DNA of 64,000 nucleotides. Origin: Beaufortia kweichowensis. Its lineage: Eukaryota > Chordata > Actinopteri > Cypriniformes > Gastromyzontidae. The stretch lies in the NCBI GenBank assembly GCA_019155185.1, contig CM032797.1:14246881-14310880 (forward strand). The letters run 5' to 3'. Positions 1 to 14,204 of this stretch are shown one piece after another (the first letter of the stretch is position 1; the number at the start of each line of letters is the position of its first letter). Position numbers and translations under genes: made by a program. A model generated the notes under the pieces. It was not told where the DNA came from and did no database searches. It saw only the letters and a list, made by a program, of their open reading frames with translations.

Positions 1-740
1 ATGATTTGCGAGGCGGTCGGCAACATCGGTTATATCACATGACATTTGCGTTGCACTTTTTATCTCATTATGTTTACTCTGAAGTCCGCTGTTCTCCCTT
101 GACCTCATTAGACCGAACGCAGGAAAGCCAGCGTCTCTTTGAACAGACTGTTGAGCAAGACAGGACAAGTTTGTAGCTGTGCTTTAACCATTAAGGCTTG
201 AAAAATATTCATGCAGTGATGATGTGGCCATCAGCTGGTCCATGAATCAGCTACCACAGCTACATGTAGTGCTATTCAGAGGACCTAACAGCAGCATTCT
301 GTCGTAACAGTGATGACTTTGGTATTGTTATTGTGCTGTTTGCTCGTTCTAGCACTCACACACGTCTCACAGCGCTCTGAGCATCTTCTTCTAGTGTTGC
401 ATGTTTGTTTGGCACAGTGCTGCTATGTTTGCACGTCAGGCTTCCGTGTCCTCTTGGTGATTTACTCTATTGTTGACAGTTGATTTAGATGAAGATAAAA
501 GAGGCCTTTTAACTCTCTTTCCCATTGCTCTCCTCCACCCAAGTCCACACCCGCCTCTCTGTCATCGATACATGCGACGAGTTGTAAAGAAGCTTTGGCA
601 GGATTCCACAATATGCATTCTTTAAGACTCCTGCAATTGAACTTTTGTGGTTTTTATCTCATTTTTATGATGTTTTGTTGTCCTATCAGTTGACAAAATT
701 TTACTGTAGCACAGATCAGGTGTTTTCCTGGCATCATTGA

Positions 741-1014
741 AGGAGTAGTTTACCCCAAAAACGAATTCTGTCATCATTTATTCACCCTCATGTCGTTTAA
801 AACCTGTGTTTTACTCATTCTTCAGTGTAACACTAAAGGAGATATTTTGAGAAATGGTTTTGTGTTCATACAATGTAAGTCAATGGGGCTTAATGTTGTT
901 TGATTACCAACATTCTTCAAAATATTTTGTGTTCTGCAGAAGAAGAAAGTCATACATGTTTGAGATGACATGAGAAGCAATAAGATGAATATAATATAAG
1001 AACTCTCCCTTTAA
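741..1014. repeat. Cyprinid-type foldback interspersed repeat
   Basis: The left end reads as a variant of 'aaagggatagttcaccc' followed by a block about a 'catcatttattcaccctcatgtcg' theme. The right half repeats it inverted (gaaagtcatac, then an end resembling ctccctttaa). The centre contains 'aagtcaatggggc' and 'accaacattcttcaaaatat', as in other copies in this window. The palindromic layout and multiple diverged copies mark a non-autonomous foldback element. I do not assign a family name. No coding capacity. Confidence 0.75.
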
Positions 1015-4000
1015 ACAGCTATATTTTGCATCTCTTTCCAGTGTTGTTCAGTTGCTGGATAGGCGTCAGGGGATGCTGGTGAGATTCTTCTACTCCCATC
1101 ATCTTACACTGATTCCTGACATGCATCCACTCATGCCAATGCATTATTCAAGTGGCCGGGGTCGCACATTAGCTAAAAGCAAAGCGGAAAAACGCTTTGT
1201 GTTTGGTCAGATGGCCACTGGTAAATGTTCGTGCTTGCATTAGCATTCAAAGCGGATTCAAAGCGGATGTTGTTTTCCAGGCGATGGAAACTTGTTATAC
1301 GACTGCAGTTCATTAATGACACTATTATTTGGCTGGAGCCAGGCATGCATGTGCAATAAGACGGGTGAAAATCCCCTGCATTAATTTTGGGGCATTTATT
1401 TCCTTCCTGTACCTGTAATTCTTGCAGTGCCCCCTTAAGGAGACAAATGTCAGCACTGCAACTCTGCATATATTTGTTGCTTCTCTTGTTGTCCTAGCTT
1501 TCCTGTTTTCTATGACCACCCACCTACCAGCAGAACCTTAGACCAACGTCTCCCACTGTCCTCCGTCCCACCAGGTCTTCCTAACCCATCCCCCCGCAAA
1601 CACTCCCCCTTAAAGTGTGTGAAATTTGGAGGCCTGATGGAAGATGAGGAATTTCACCCTTTGACCTCTGGGAGTGAGGAGGGGTGGAAGGGGGCTATCC
1701 TTTCTTACAGCCTAGATGTGTTTCAGCCTAGTGAATTTTTCCAGCTAATTCATATTATTCTTTTGGATTAGTACCGCTGATCTCTCTTTGTTCAGTAGTC
1801 TTGTTTTGGATGTGTTAAGTTACTGAGATGAAGTAAACAGAAGGGTCGTGGGAATGGCGGTCATTGCTGTGAGGACAGTGGCAGTCCAGGTGGCACTTAA
1901 GGAATGTGTCAATGTTACATTTGCACTTTCTGGAGGATTGCAGAGTCAACATGGGGTGGAATAGCTGCTTCTTATTCTCAAGGCCTATGTAATTTACCAG
2001 TGTACATTTTTTTATTGTTTCTTTTGGGTGTTGGAAGTGTAAAATTTATTACACTCTCTAACTCTTGATTTATTAGATATTTTTATAGATATAATTGTTT
2101 AGCGCTAATTTCCATACAGCTGATATTCTTCACAACATTCATATTATTTATGTCATTTAGACTAAAGTACAATTAGAAATAATTGGTGGTTTTGTTAGCT
2201 TGTCACATGCAAGTCTGTTCAGACTGTAATGCAATTGGCTAATTGGCTAATCAATATATCACAATAGGCAGTGTATCCGAACAAAAGCTACAGGTATTTT
2301 ATGTCACTTTCACCAGGTGATAAAATAAACAGGTTGCATCCTTATGCCGTTATCCTAAAAAAGTAATATTTGTTTATTTGTTTGATTCTGAAGATAATTT
2401 TTGTTCACTTTAACTTGACAATTTTGGTACAGTGTCAAGTCACCTAAACTGCAAAACAAAAATCAGTGTTTAAAATTTCCCCGGCCCCCCTGATTCACGG
2501 CGGTGTATTTTACATTTCAAATGGAGATGCGATATAGGGGCAAAAATGATGGATTGCTCCTTTAACGTGTTATATGAATCTGATGAGAAAAGTTGATTTA
2601 CTTGATTTCAATAGCCCTTCGTCAGTGACAGACACGCACGTCTAGGCTTCTGTCACTGCAGTGATTCTGACTGTAGACAGTGCAGCGGTGTTGTGCATCA
2701 GGTGGAGATGAAAAGCAGGAATATGTTTAGGGGCTTTCAGGGTGTCTGCAGACGCTGCGGGCTGCCTGTGATTTGGCGGTCTGCCGTTCTTTCCCCCAAA
2801 TGACCCGACGAGAAGCGACAAATGGGGTTCTGTTTAAAGGCTTTGTGTGCAGCGAGGAGGAAGTGGTTCTGTTTGTTTAAACTGAGCTGCCCTCTTTGAG
2901 AGCGTTCAGCCATGTGGGACAAATGAGCAAAATCTGTCCCTTCAATACCAACACCCACATCCCTCCATTCCATTCACTGGACTGAATTCATCACACCCGG
3001 TTCAGCTGGGAATTGGGGGAGTCCTGAATGTTAGGGATAAGATTATAGGCCTACCAAAGTGTTGACTCATTCAACATTCCAGGACACAAATGTACATACA
3101 GATCTGGACAAAAGTGACCGCTTCCGTTCTGGAGAGCAACTTTGTCTTGATGTCTGCGAAGGGAAATGAACGCTATCTTTTAAAACACACCGCTTTCATA
3201 GTTAATGTCTAACTTATTTTCAATTAGTTATTATAAGTAGTGTTTTTTAACGACAATATAAAAAGTTGAATCTGTTTGTGTTTGTATAGACAGATCTTGG
3301 TAGAAGCAGTTCTCAGTGTTTTGGTTTCATCCACGTCTTTCCCATCAGACTGATCAGAAATCTCCTTCAAAGCTACAGCAAAAAAAAAGAAAAACAAAGA
3401 AAAATCTTGAAGCACAGCCATGGGTATGGAGTGAGTCATTTTCATGTGTTTGTGGGAGTCGGGCTGCTTCCTCTCAGCTCGGTCTAAACACAAGCCAATA
3501 GAAACCTCAGGAGATCTCAAATCTGAGAGCTGTGTGGTGACCTGACTGTTTACACGTTTGGTAGTGTGGCGCGTATTGAAAGTATTTTAGACATTACTGT
3601 TTTTTCCTGTTTGTGGACAGACTGAGTCACGGTTGTGTCTAGACCGTCCCATTACAAGAGCCACTGAAGAAATCTTTAAACTTCTTAAGCATTCTTCTTC
3701 AGATATACACCTTCATTCTTCTTTCAAAGCAGCATTTATTTACTCCCATAACCACATTCTGTTATTAAGATCTTTTCCAAGTTATCATTATAACATTATG
3801 CCATCAAAACAGTCTGTGATATTGCAATTCAGTAGAGTGCACTGTGCAGGCAGACAGTCTGATGTGCTTTTGCTTCACTGTGGGAAAGTGTTTCTGCAGG
3901 AATAAGACAGCATTTCCCTTCTCTCTGTCCTAACAGCTACGTGGCAGTCGCACATCGGTCAGGGACTTGGAATGAAATTTACTGCCTCCTGGACTTCTGC

Positions 4001-4220
4001 CTAGTCCTTATCCAGATGGTTGGATGAGTTTTCTCTCTCTCTCTCACTTTAGCTGAATTTCTGCTGAAAGAGAGTCTCACTGTCTTATCTCTTTTATATC
4101 ATTTTGTTTTTAAAATATTTCTGTGGAGTAACTGTCTTCAAAAATCTTGCTCTGTTGATTCAATATTCTTGTTTCTCATTGGGATCCTATTGAATTTAAT
4201 TTTAAGTAGTTTACTGCTAA

Positions 4221-4853
4221 TAGGGCTGGGCGATATGGCTGAAAACTGTATCACGATATCAGTGTTTCATATCGGTCGATATCGATAATTATTGATATTT
4301 TTTATGACCCATTTAAAATAAGGACCAGGAGAAAAATATATTACATTTAAACATTTTTATTTTAAACTTAACCTTCCTCTGATCATAATTCCCTCAGTTA
4401 TTAAGACAGAAATGTCAACAACCATGGAAAACTCAAATAATTAAAATGTAAACATAAGTCTAAAGTCACAATAAACACTTAACAATTATCTCTTAACATT
4501 TAAGGTGCAAAATCAAAGAATTATTGGCGAGCTGACTTTTCGCTGCGGCACTCATTTTCTGCTTATCAGTCGCCAGTTACTGAAGAGGAATCCAGCAGAC
4601 CAGCACGAGACAACGATATGGCGCAACCAAAAAGATACTGTTACATGATTGGCTGTTAGCGTGTCACTCCCTACGTTGCTAGGTTACCAGAGAGCGAGTG
4701 CCTTTGTTAATGCAACCAAACTTGCTTCGCAACCTCTGTTTTCTTCCGACGAAGAATAAAAAATATCGAACGTTTTATTGAACACATTTTTTATTGATAT
4801 CGATCACGTGTCTATCGCGATACAAATCGTTATCGTTTTATCGCCCAGCCCTA
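4221..4853. mobile_element. Non-autonomous hAT DNA transposon, 633 bp
   Basis: The element begins TAGGGCTGGGCGATA and ends with the exact inverted complement of those 15 bases. It is flanked by identical 8-bp direct repeats ACTGCTAA (4213-4220 and 4854-4861), the target-site duplication length typical of the hAT superfamily. Sub-terminal sequence is rich in ATCGATAT-like motifs on both sides. There is no transposase open frame, so it must have been moved in trans. The intact duplication and near-perfect termini suggest a fairly recent insertion. It sits in non-coding DNA upstream of the fndc3b coding exons. Confidence 0.93.
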
Positions 4854-7800
4854 ACTGCTAATCAAACTGCAAGTATTGTTTCTTATTAGGTGGCTTCTGC
4901 TTATTTAAAAAAAATGGCTTTAAACTTTGGCAACATGCTTTTGTTGAGTAACTTGATGCAGTAAAATATAGAGCATGAAACTTGAAATATTAATAAATCA
5001 GACAAGAATTTGGTTCTCTTTGGTGGCTTGCCAGGGTACGACAGGCCAAGGTCTATTACAGTTAATCAAATGAATATGGGAAAGTGGACAAACTAAGCTT
5101 TTAACTGCTGTTGATTATGCATGAAATTACTTCAATCACTGAAACTGTTTAAAATGGCTTTGGCATTCGGTTCAATGAGTTAAAATTGGAATGCAATTGA
5201 ATGCAAAGCTACAGTACTGAACACTCAAATTTATCTGCACTGTAAATCACAAGTTCATGGTTTGTTTTCAGTGGGCGGCTGCATGTCATTACCCAATCAG
5301 AGATTATTTTATTCACAGTCATCAAACATTTTGCCTTCAGGGCCTGTATTTTAGTTCTGACAAATTTTTTCACAGTGTAATAATGCATTTTTTGTAGAAA
5401 TGCCATAATATTTAAATATTTTATTTTAAGTAATAAGTCATCGTGTGCTTGCACATCACATACTTCTTTTCATGTAAATGCACAGAAGGCACCAAAATCA
5501 CCAGTGAACCTTTGGCACCTTTCGTGTATTATGTAAAACTGAGGACACCTGAGCAATAAATTTGCAGCACGTGCTTTAAAAAGTCATCAATGTACTTCCG
5601 GTTCTTTGTGTGCTGTAATGTTCCCTCATTAGAGACTGGAGCTACTTATCACCCCTGTGGTTTCAGAGAGCCCGTTAAGTTTAGTGTGTGAGGAATAGTC
5701 TGCAGTAACTATTGGAGATAATGATGCTGGATGGCTGGCAGAAAGAGTGAGAAAGAACGTGTACAATGCCCCGCTCCATGCCTGTCTTTCTGCCAAAGTT
5801 GTCTTAAAGCATAGTTAGTCCGCTATTCCCAAAGCCCGTCTGATTTCCCTGTGAAAGAATGGCATTGTTCAGGGTGGTCATTGCCTCATTTTCATATAAT
5901 GGCTGTAGGCCAGAGTTTTACAGATTTGTTTTCCAATTCCTATAAAGCAAAGTTGCTTGGCACACTGACTATACAGTAAACCATGATGTGGGTTAATTTG
6001 GCTGAGCTTCATGGTGTGGCTCATATGTATGGACACTGGACTCTCTGACTTTAGGCTTGTCTAACTTTAATTAGCAAGAAATGTGTGAGGGTCAAATTAG
6101 GCACCTTGATCCAAAGTAAAAATCTGTTAATGTTGATATTTAAGTTAGTGTTCTCTGTTAGGCTTGAGGAAGCTGTAATGTGTTAATTTGTACTGTTGTG
6201 AGAGCCCAGAGACCCTGTCCAGCATCCAGCAGGCTAATTAATCCAGAAAAGGATCAAATAAACCATGGGAAAAGAAATAAGAGGTGCAAAACATTGTTGT
6301 TGTAGCAACCAAGTCAGGCAAGAGTGGGATATATTCACATTGGGCATACACCCTAAAAATAATCTTTTTTTGTCAGGCTGTATGATTCCATAAAGAACCT
6401 GTAACATTCAAAAAATAAGGGTTGTATAAATGATAAAAAATAAGAAAGAAATTCAAGACATTGAAATGGTTCTTATGACATTATCTCAGATGTTTGTATA
6501 TAGCTGTCTTTTGTGCATAATATCAGTTTAATGCAAATGTCATGAATTCTGAGAAAAGACAAGCAAATAAAATGTTTCATTAGTGACATGACGGCTCACA
6601 TTATCTGAAGCAGGCAAAGTTCTCTGAAGAAAGAACTATTTGGAAGCAAAAGAAGGGATGTCGGGGGCGGAGGAAACTCCTTAATGACGTAGTGTGGACC
6701 GAGTCCTCTCCTCAACTGTCTTAAACAGAGTGACCAGTGTTGCTGTCGTCTACACTGCCCATAAAGGCCACTGTGTGTTTCTATACATGTTGATTATTAT
6801 AATGACTTTTTGGGAATGGTTTCTACCTAGATTTTATCTCACAGATTCCACAAACACCAGATTTATTTAAGTTGCCGAACTTAAACTGCTCCCGTAGTGT
6901 TGACCATGACGTGCAGCTTTTCCTACAAATATCTGATCCATAATGCAGTGCTTCTGTAGGATAGAAAGCAGGGTCTTAAGTAAAATCACACTTTATAAAA
7001 AACTTTATACTTCACATGTTTCTATACTCAATGCCAGTGTCATGTTTAAATACTTTTTTATAGGAAATTAATCATTTTTTTCATTGCATTTCCACTCTGT
7101 AATGCTGTAAATACTAACACGAAGCATAAATTGTGTCCAAAAAACTATAGTAAGCTTTTCAGTGAATAAAACTGCAGGAGTGAAAGTGTATTTGTAATAA
7201 AAGTGGTTATTGACCTGGTTCTGCAAAGTCCAGACAGCGGTAAAGCGGGTCAGGTCATGGTCACCTGCCCCTGACATTGGCAATGTTCTGTGTCGCATAA
7301 AGTTCAAAGAGGTTTAAGGACTATATGATTAAACTGGTGGGCCTGAACATGTCGGTAAGCCCTGGAGCAGACTGCCGCTCGTGTTTATATAAAACTGTCA
7401 GCAGATATGGTGTGTACACCTCCCCGTCTGTCTAATATAGAAACCAATAACTTGTAAGCAGGAGTCACCTGTCTCTTTCATTTCTATTCTATCATAAATG
7501 ATGTGGGGTTGTTCCATTACCCGACCAGGTGGGAATCGACCCACTTCTGGTATAATACGTCCTAAGTTACAGCTTCATATCTGCTTGGCCTAAACTCAGA
7601 CAGCTTTTCTCTATTCACAGGCCATGCAGCTGTTACCCTTCGCAGGAAACACTCCACGCTTTTCTCCATGTGTTTCTGTCTGCAGGACTAGTTATTTAAT
7701 CACACCTGGACCAGCACCACCAGCACTTACTGCAGAACAGAACACAGCAAAAACGTTTGCGTGTGCTGCCAGGTGCAGTTTAAAGGGTGTGCATGTATGT

Positions 7801-8780
7801 GGTGTAGTTGTAGTTCAGGTGTTCTAACATTTGTGAGTTCCAGATGTGGATCATGAGGATGGAAACTGGGACCAGAAACTGTTCTGGCCTTATGTTTCTG
7901 AGAAAGCAGACGCTGGTTCTAAACCTCTGTCTGTCACTGAAGTCAGCCATAATGAGAATAACGTGCCGGGGCAGGACGTTCTGTCAGATGGGGTGTGAGA
8001 CGAAGGCTGAGGTCTGTGTTTTGGAATCGAGCGCGCAGCATCTGCTCCATTTGTTTACCGGAAGAAATCTGGAGTGGAACCTTCTCTGCTGATGTTCCAA
8101 AACAGCTGGCTTTACTGGCCCTCCTAACGAAAACGGCAGTAAATCTCTGTGCTTGTGTGTTTGGGTTGTATATGTGTGGAATTGCCGCGCATCGAATGCC
8201 CAGAAGGATCATGTGCAGTTTTTCTAGTTTCTCTAATTTGAGGCTGAATCGATGCCCGGACTTGATGTAAGCTCACTGTGATGGGAGCGAGCTTTGCTCT
8301 AAAGAGACCATCGTGGCGATGCGGCCGGGTCCAGACGCACCGACTCCTCACACATGGGAAATTATGCATGATGCGGGTCGAGCCAACTTGGTTGCTTTCC
8401 CACAAAGCTGAGGTTCCACTGAATGATCTCAGATACCCCTTCCCCCTTTGGACATTGTGACTGGGTGATTATGCATGGAAGTGCTGCGTGCTCTGCTGAC
8501 AGGGTGTAAATAATGCACTGGCACTGTTTCGCTCCTGTAATGGCTTGAAAAGCACCTGCCGAATGCTCTCATTCAGTCTACCATGCCAACTAAACCCTCC
8601 TCTCTCCCTCGCCTAACTCAAAAGGCGTTCACCCTGAGAGAAATTTTCAGTAGGGCCTGTAAATGCAGTTGGAAAGATGTAAAATTTTGAATGTCACTTA
8701 GGAAATTGGCTTCTTGTAAGTTTTGGTCTACAGACAGCATCGCGGGTCTCCAGAAAAACAAACCTTAGCGGTTATCTTTT

Positions 8781-8949
8781 GAAGGGATATTTTGTGGAAC
8801 AAAAGATGATATTTTTGACTTCCATTGTATCCTGTGTCCATACTATGAAAGTGAATGGGTGCCGGTAACTAGCGTTTTGCAAAATATCTTTTTCTGTGTT
8901 CTGCTAAAGCAGGAAAGTCATACAGGTTTGGGAGAACTTACCCTTTAAG
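8781..8949. repeat. Partial foldback interspersed repeat
   Basis: This is a diverged, truncated copy of the same family as 741-1014. It shares the core 'gaatgggtgccggtaac' and 'ttttgcaaaatatctt', then 'gaaagtcatacaggtttgg' and a terminal 'ccctttaag'. It abuts a second copy at 8967, giving a nested or back-to-back arrangement. Confidence 0.7.
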
Positions 8950-8966
8950 CTTGCTTTTATACATTT

Positions 8967-9154
8967 AAAGGGATAGTTCACTCACCGTCATGTCATTCCA
9001 AACCTGTATGACTTTTTTCTTCTGCAGAACGCAAAAGAAGATATTTTGAAGACTGTTGGCAACCAAACAACAATGGTCTTTAATGACTTCCAGTCATTAT
9101 TTGACATTTCTCAAATAATCTTCTTTTGTGTTCCACAGAAGAAAGTCATATACT
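8967..9154. repeat. Partial foldback interspersed repeat
   Basis: It starts with the family's characteristic left end, AAAGGGATAGTTCACTC, followed by 'cattccaaacctgtatgac', 'agaagatattttgaaga' and 'ttggcaaccaaacaac'. The right arm is shortened and ends near 'agaaagtcatatactg'. Only 17 bases separate it from the previous copy. Confidence 0.75.
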
Positions 9155-10671
9155 GTTATTTTGGCGAAGGATCTCAAGTTAGATGTCCTTAGACTAACAA
9201 AGTACATTCACCTGCTTGGGACATGCCACATCTCTTATCTTGTTAATGTCATGGAGCAGATTTGCTGTGGTGTGAGCTGATTCTAGTTGATGTTTGATCT
9301 GTACAAAAGAGAGCACACTCTTTCCTAAAAACATGCTTTCAAAAACCTTTTAAAACATTTATTTTATAGGACGGGAGAGATTTTTCTTGCGCGTGGTTAA
9401 TAGGAATGTTCTCTGTATGCTGACATCAGTTTTTCATTAGGCTTAAAGACTGAAAAGGTCTGAGGTTCTCTGCTTTTTTGGGGGGGATAACAGAGTAGAC
9501 TACAGAAAACTAGTGGTTCTATGTGCTGTTCCTTGATGATGGTAAAACTTGCAAAAAGAAATGATAGAAAAATGCTGAGGCTTCCATTTTTCAGGGCCAG
9601 GTCTGGACATGTCAGAACCCAAGAACTTCAGATATTTTTTCTGACTGAATGGTATTTGCTGGAAGCCAGGTGAGGGACGTCTGCTGTGAGGTGTTGCTAG
9701 GGAAAGAGAAGGTCTTTGCTGTTCTCAGTTTATCTTAAATTGCATAATGATGGTCGTAAAGTTATTTCCTATTGTAGCAAAGCATGGAGGAACTGCAGGA
9801 CTACTTCACATACTGTTTCTGCTTGCATGTTGTTTCTGTACTTTTTTGTTCTTAAAGCCTTTAAGCTGCTCTTGTGGTAATCAGCCTTATATAATAAAAT
9901 CTAGTAAAACTTCTTGTGTCTCAGGTTGGCTCCATGTACAGGGAAACCTTTGTTCCTGACAGCTCCCTAGTAGAACGAGCTGAGACTGATAGACACACAG
10001 ACCTCCTTACTTTAGGTTTACCAGTCAAGTGCACCTCAGTCTTGTTTATCTGAAGTGGCATATGTACCACTCGCGCTATCAAAACACTCTTTCTCTTGTA
10101 ATTATTGACAGAACACAGCTTTAATGGGTGTTTGATTAGCCCGAGTGAAGACATTCAAATGTTTGCAGAATAGTAGAGAGCCACTAAGATAAGGCTTGAA
10201 CACAGCTGAGGTATCTTCTGCAAATGCACCAGAGAGCCTTTAAATCCTTTTCCAGGTGTGAAACTTTTGTTCTGCCTGTCTGACAAGTGGGGATGAATGC
10301 AAACCCCCTAAAAGTATTGGATCCTGTACATCAGCGTTTCTGAGGGTTGCCAAATGTGCATAACAAAACCATCCCAATTGCCCATGAAACTAGTCCAATG
10401 ATCCAATAGCCCAAATATCAAATCTAAAAATATTCTACTCCCATACATAAAATAACATACATTACAGTCACTGTTATGCATTACACACAATGTCTTTTTA
10501 AAAATTGCTGTTTTGTAAGAATCATAAACTTTAATATTGACAGCTTAGCAAAATCTTTCCAACTTTAACCTGTGAAACAATGACCTGTGGCAAGTTTAAA
10601 AAAAAGCCTGATTCCACAGGAAAACCACAGACTTGGCAACACTTCCTTACAATGTGGCTGTTTCTGTCTTT

Positions 10672-10919
10672 TATTATTTACTTACTCTCATGTCATGTCA
10701 AACCTGTATGACTTTCTTGCTTCAGCAGAACACAGAAGGAAATATTTTTATTATATGTACACAAGGTACATTGGAAGTCAATGGGTGCCAGTAACCAGCA
10801 TTTTGCAAAATATTTTCTTTTGTGTTCCACAAATGAAAGAATCATATACAGGGTTTCAATGACATAAGGGTGAACAAATTATGACATCATTTTTATTTTT
10901 GGGTGAACTATCCCTTTAA
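10672..10919. repeat. Foldback interspersed repeat, nearly complete
   Basis: The left half contains 'catgtcaaacctgtatgac' and the right half its inverted counterpart, ending 'gggtgaactatcccttt', the mirror of the AAAGGGATAGTTCACCC end. The central 'ggaagtcaatgggtgccag' is shared with the copy at 8781. The left terminus is eroded. Confidence 0.8.
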
Positions 10920-13900
10920 GATAACATAAAACAAGCCTTTAAATAATCTAAAACAACTACAATTCAAGATATTTGTTAGTGTTGTATTATTTTTATAACG
11001 AATAAAAATATATTCTAGTTTTATTGTAGAAATTGTGACTGAGGGGGGCCTTCAAATATTGTTGTGGACAGTGGAGGGCCTTGACGTTATAAAATGGTAG
11101 AGATCCACTGCTCTACATCTTCCTTGTCTCACCTCTCCTCCTCGCCGCATCCCATTTAGCAATAGCTTGCCCTCGGGCTGCAGCTTTTTTATTCGGGTGA
11201 CCTGTCGAGACATGCCTTAGCTGTGGGGGGAGGTCTTTTTTTCTTGTAGCGGAGAGGAATTCCTGCGCTGCCAGGCCCGCTCTGCATAAACGACATGTTA
11301 TTACTTCAATTACAGGGAGCGGGTAGACTCCACTCCGCTCGCTGTGGGCCGCCCCGAAATAAACCCTCAGACGGTCTTCTCCTCCCTGTCACTCTCTCTT
11401 TCTCTTGTATAGTTGAATCAGACCGTTTTACTGCATACGGTAAATAGACAGAATCTGTGCTGTGCAGTTTTGTGGGCAGGTAGACTGAGCGCACACCTTG
11501 TGGTGCATTATGCAGGTATGCACGTGCCCGCCCACAGCATCTGAACCTGCTGAACTCTTTGGCTGGGTATGAATGAGTGCACTCATTTAGTTCAGCTCTA
11601 CTCTATGGAGACCTTATTACACATCTCCATCAACTGAGCTTCTGTGTAAAAGCTAGCAGAGGTCTCCTGCATTCCTCCCAACCCCCAACGCCCCACACAC
11701 ACCCTCGCCCCACCTCACCCGGACACAAAGGTGCTTCACTCCGGGGCCAGGCTTTCTGCTCCCCTCTTTCAATACCTATTGTGAGGAGCGGGGAGCTTAA
11801 TGGGAGACGTGTGAGAGCCGGTTTCCCACCATATTTGAGTACCAATCTGACTGCCAGAGGAGAGAGCAGGTTAAGGTTTAGCCGGGGGAAAGTTCTCCAC
11901 AGGTGCCTCTATCATTTAGCTGTTGGCCATTTGAGGACGTGATGGCTGTCTATGATATTAACACTAGCATTATGGGAGAGCTGTATGAATTTTGTGCATT
12001 GAAATACAGATTTGACTCTGGTCTGCAGCGTGACTTGATTTTATGCCCTCTCTCTTCAATGATTTTACTGCCATTTACTCTTATTGTACTCTTTTTATCG
12101 TAGAAAAGCGGCAAAAATCACTAATAAAAACTAGTATTATGTTTCATTTTCTCTTTTTGGAGGGCAGATTTAGGCAGCACTGTTAAACAGTCATTTAACA
12201 TCTGAACGAACAATAAAATGTCTAAATAACATCCTCCAGGGTCCAGCTCTTTCTCTATGGTGACACCGGAGATGAATGTATGTATGAATGTTGTGAACCT
12301 TGTAGGTAAATAACCAATTTCACAGTAACAGCCATAAAGGCATTTAGTGCAGGTTTCACCCAATTTGAATGTGAAAATGTAGCCGTTTCTGCTTACATGT
12401 CATATTTTACTTTTTTATTGAGGAAGGAAATCAGCATGACCTGGACAAAGGTAAGCTGATACTACAAGAGATGCTGTTGCTATGAGAGATGGCTGTTACC
12501 ATGGTGTTGTTACTCGGTTCTGTAGAAACATTAGTTGTCGACCCTTGTGGCGTGTGTGCTGACGTTCCTAGTTCTCAACATTCAGCCTGAGAACCTGTTG
12601 TGTTGTTCCTGGTGGCTTGATAAAAGTTATTTATGGGGAGTGTAAGAAAAGGTTAGATGTTTATTTATTTGTGTGTGTTGTCAATGTCTTGCACAAGATA
12701 ATGTGAATGACATTTTTGAATTGTTAGCAGACGTCTCACAGCTTGTGTTTATTAAGTGATTTCATTCTTGTTGTCCAGCTATGAAGATGTGTGACTCAAC
12801 TTCAAAATGGAAAACTCAATATTTTCAGCAGATTAGACTTTTAGACTTTCCAATATCAACTTATTTCTCTCTCTTTCTCTCTCTCTCCATAGTCCGTAGT
12901 TTGATTGAAAAATATATGTTGCAAACTTGATGGAGCCATTATAAATAATACTTACAACCACAACAGGCCAAAGGCGTAATTCCCCAGAACCAGAACACCT
13001 AAACACAGCCCAGCTGGATGCTGAACATCTTTCACTCATTCCAACCAGGTCAAATTATAGCCCTGTCTCTTTCATTATGCAGATTTCAACCTAAATAACC
13101 CAACAGACTGAACACTGTACTTTACTGCTTTTATTTATGACTGTATGAGTTTCATAGTTGAAGTAATTTTTGTGCATCAAAACTCTTTCAAAACTTTTTT
13201 TGCATTAAAACCTTTGCTTTTTTCCATGTTCAAGTTGTCAAGCTTTCTAATTTTTCAGATTGGTGATCTGTGTTTGCTGCAGTTTCTTTACCGTGTTTGA
13301 CATTTCTCTTTTTAATGGGATTGTTTTTGAAAATGGCTATAGGCCTTTGTTTTGACACAGCCATGATTTGCTACTTTCCATTTAGTTGTAGATATCATTC
13401 TAGAGAGAATATGTTTAGACAAAAGATGGCAAAATAAGTCATCAGTAACTTTTAAACATTTTGCTGGTAGAGAGAGACTGTACATCTCAAACAACATTTT
13501 TGACAAAGTGTTAAAGTGCCCTCTCATTTGCTTTGGTTAAAGGTGCCTGCTAAATGAATGAACGTAAATGTAAATATTTATTTGCTAAAAGTTCATTTAT
13601 TTTTCAAATGTTTACTATAGCATAGTACTAACACAGACAGATAAACTGTTGCTTAATAAAGCTAATAAACTCATTTCATGAAAATTAAACTTTAGTAAAA
13701 TGTTTCAAATGTTAGGACAGTTCTTACTCTTACAAAAAGTGCTTGTGGGACAGTGATGTATAGGATGTCAATACCCTAGTACTTCATTACTGTAATATAT
13801 AATGATATGATATGCAATGATTTCCATATTCATATACAGTGGAATTTAGCACTTTTAATTGGAATTTAACACATTTAATATAACGCAAATACCCAAAATA

Positions 13901-13985
13901 CAGGATACTACTGTGGTACTTTTTGTAAGTGTACAGATTGTGACTGACTTCATCTTTTTGGTAGCATCAGTGTTCTTGCCTCCTG

Positions 13986-14204
<219 letters not shown>

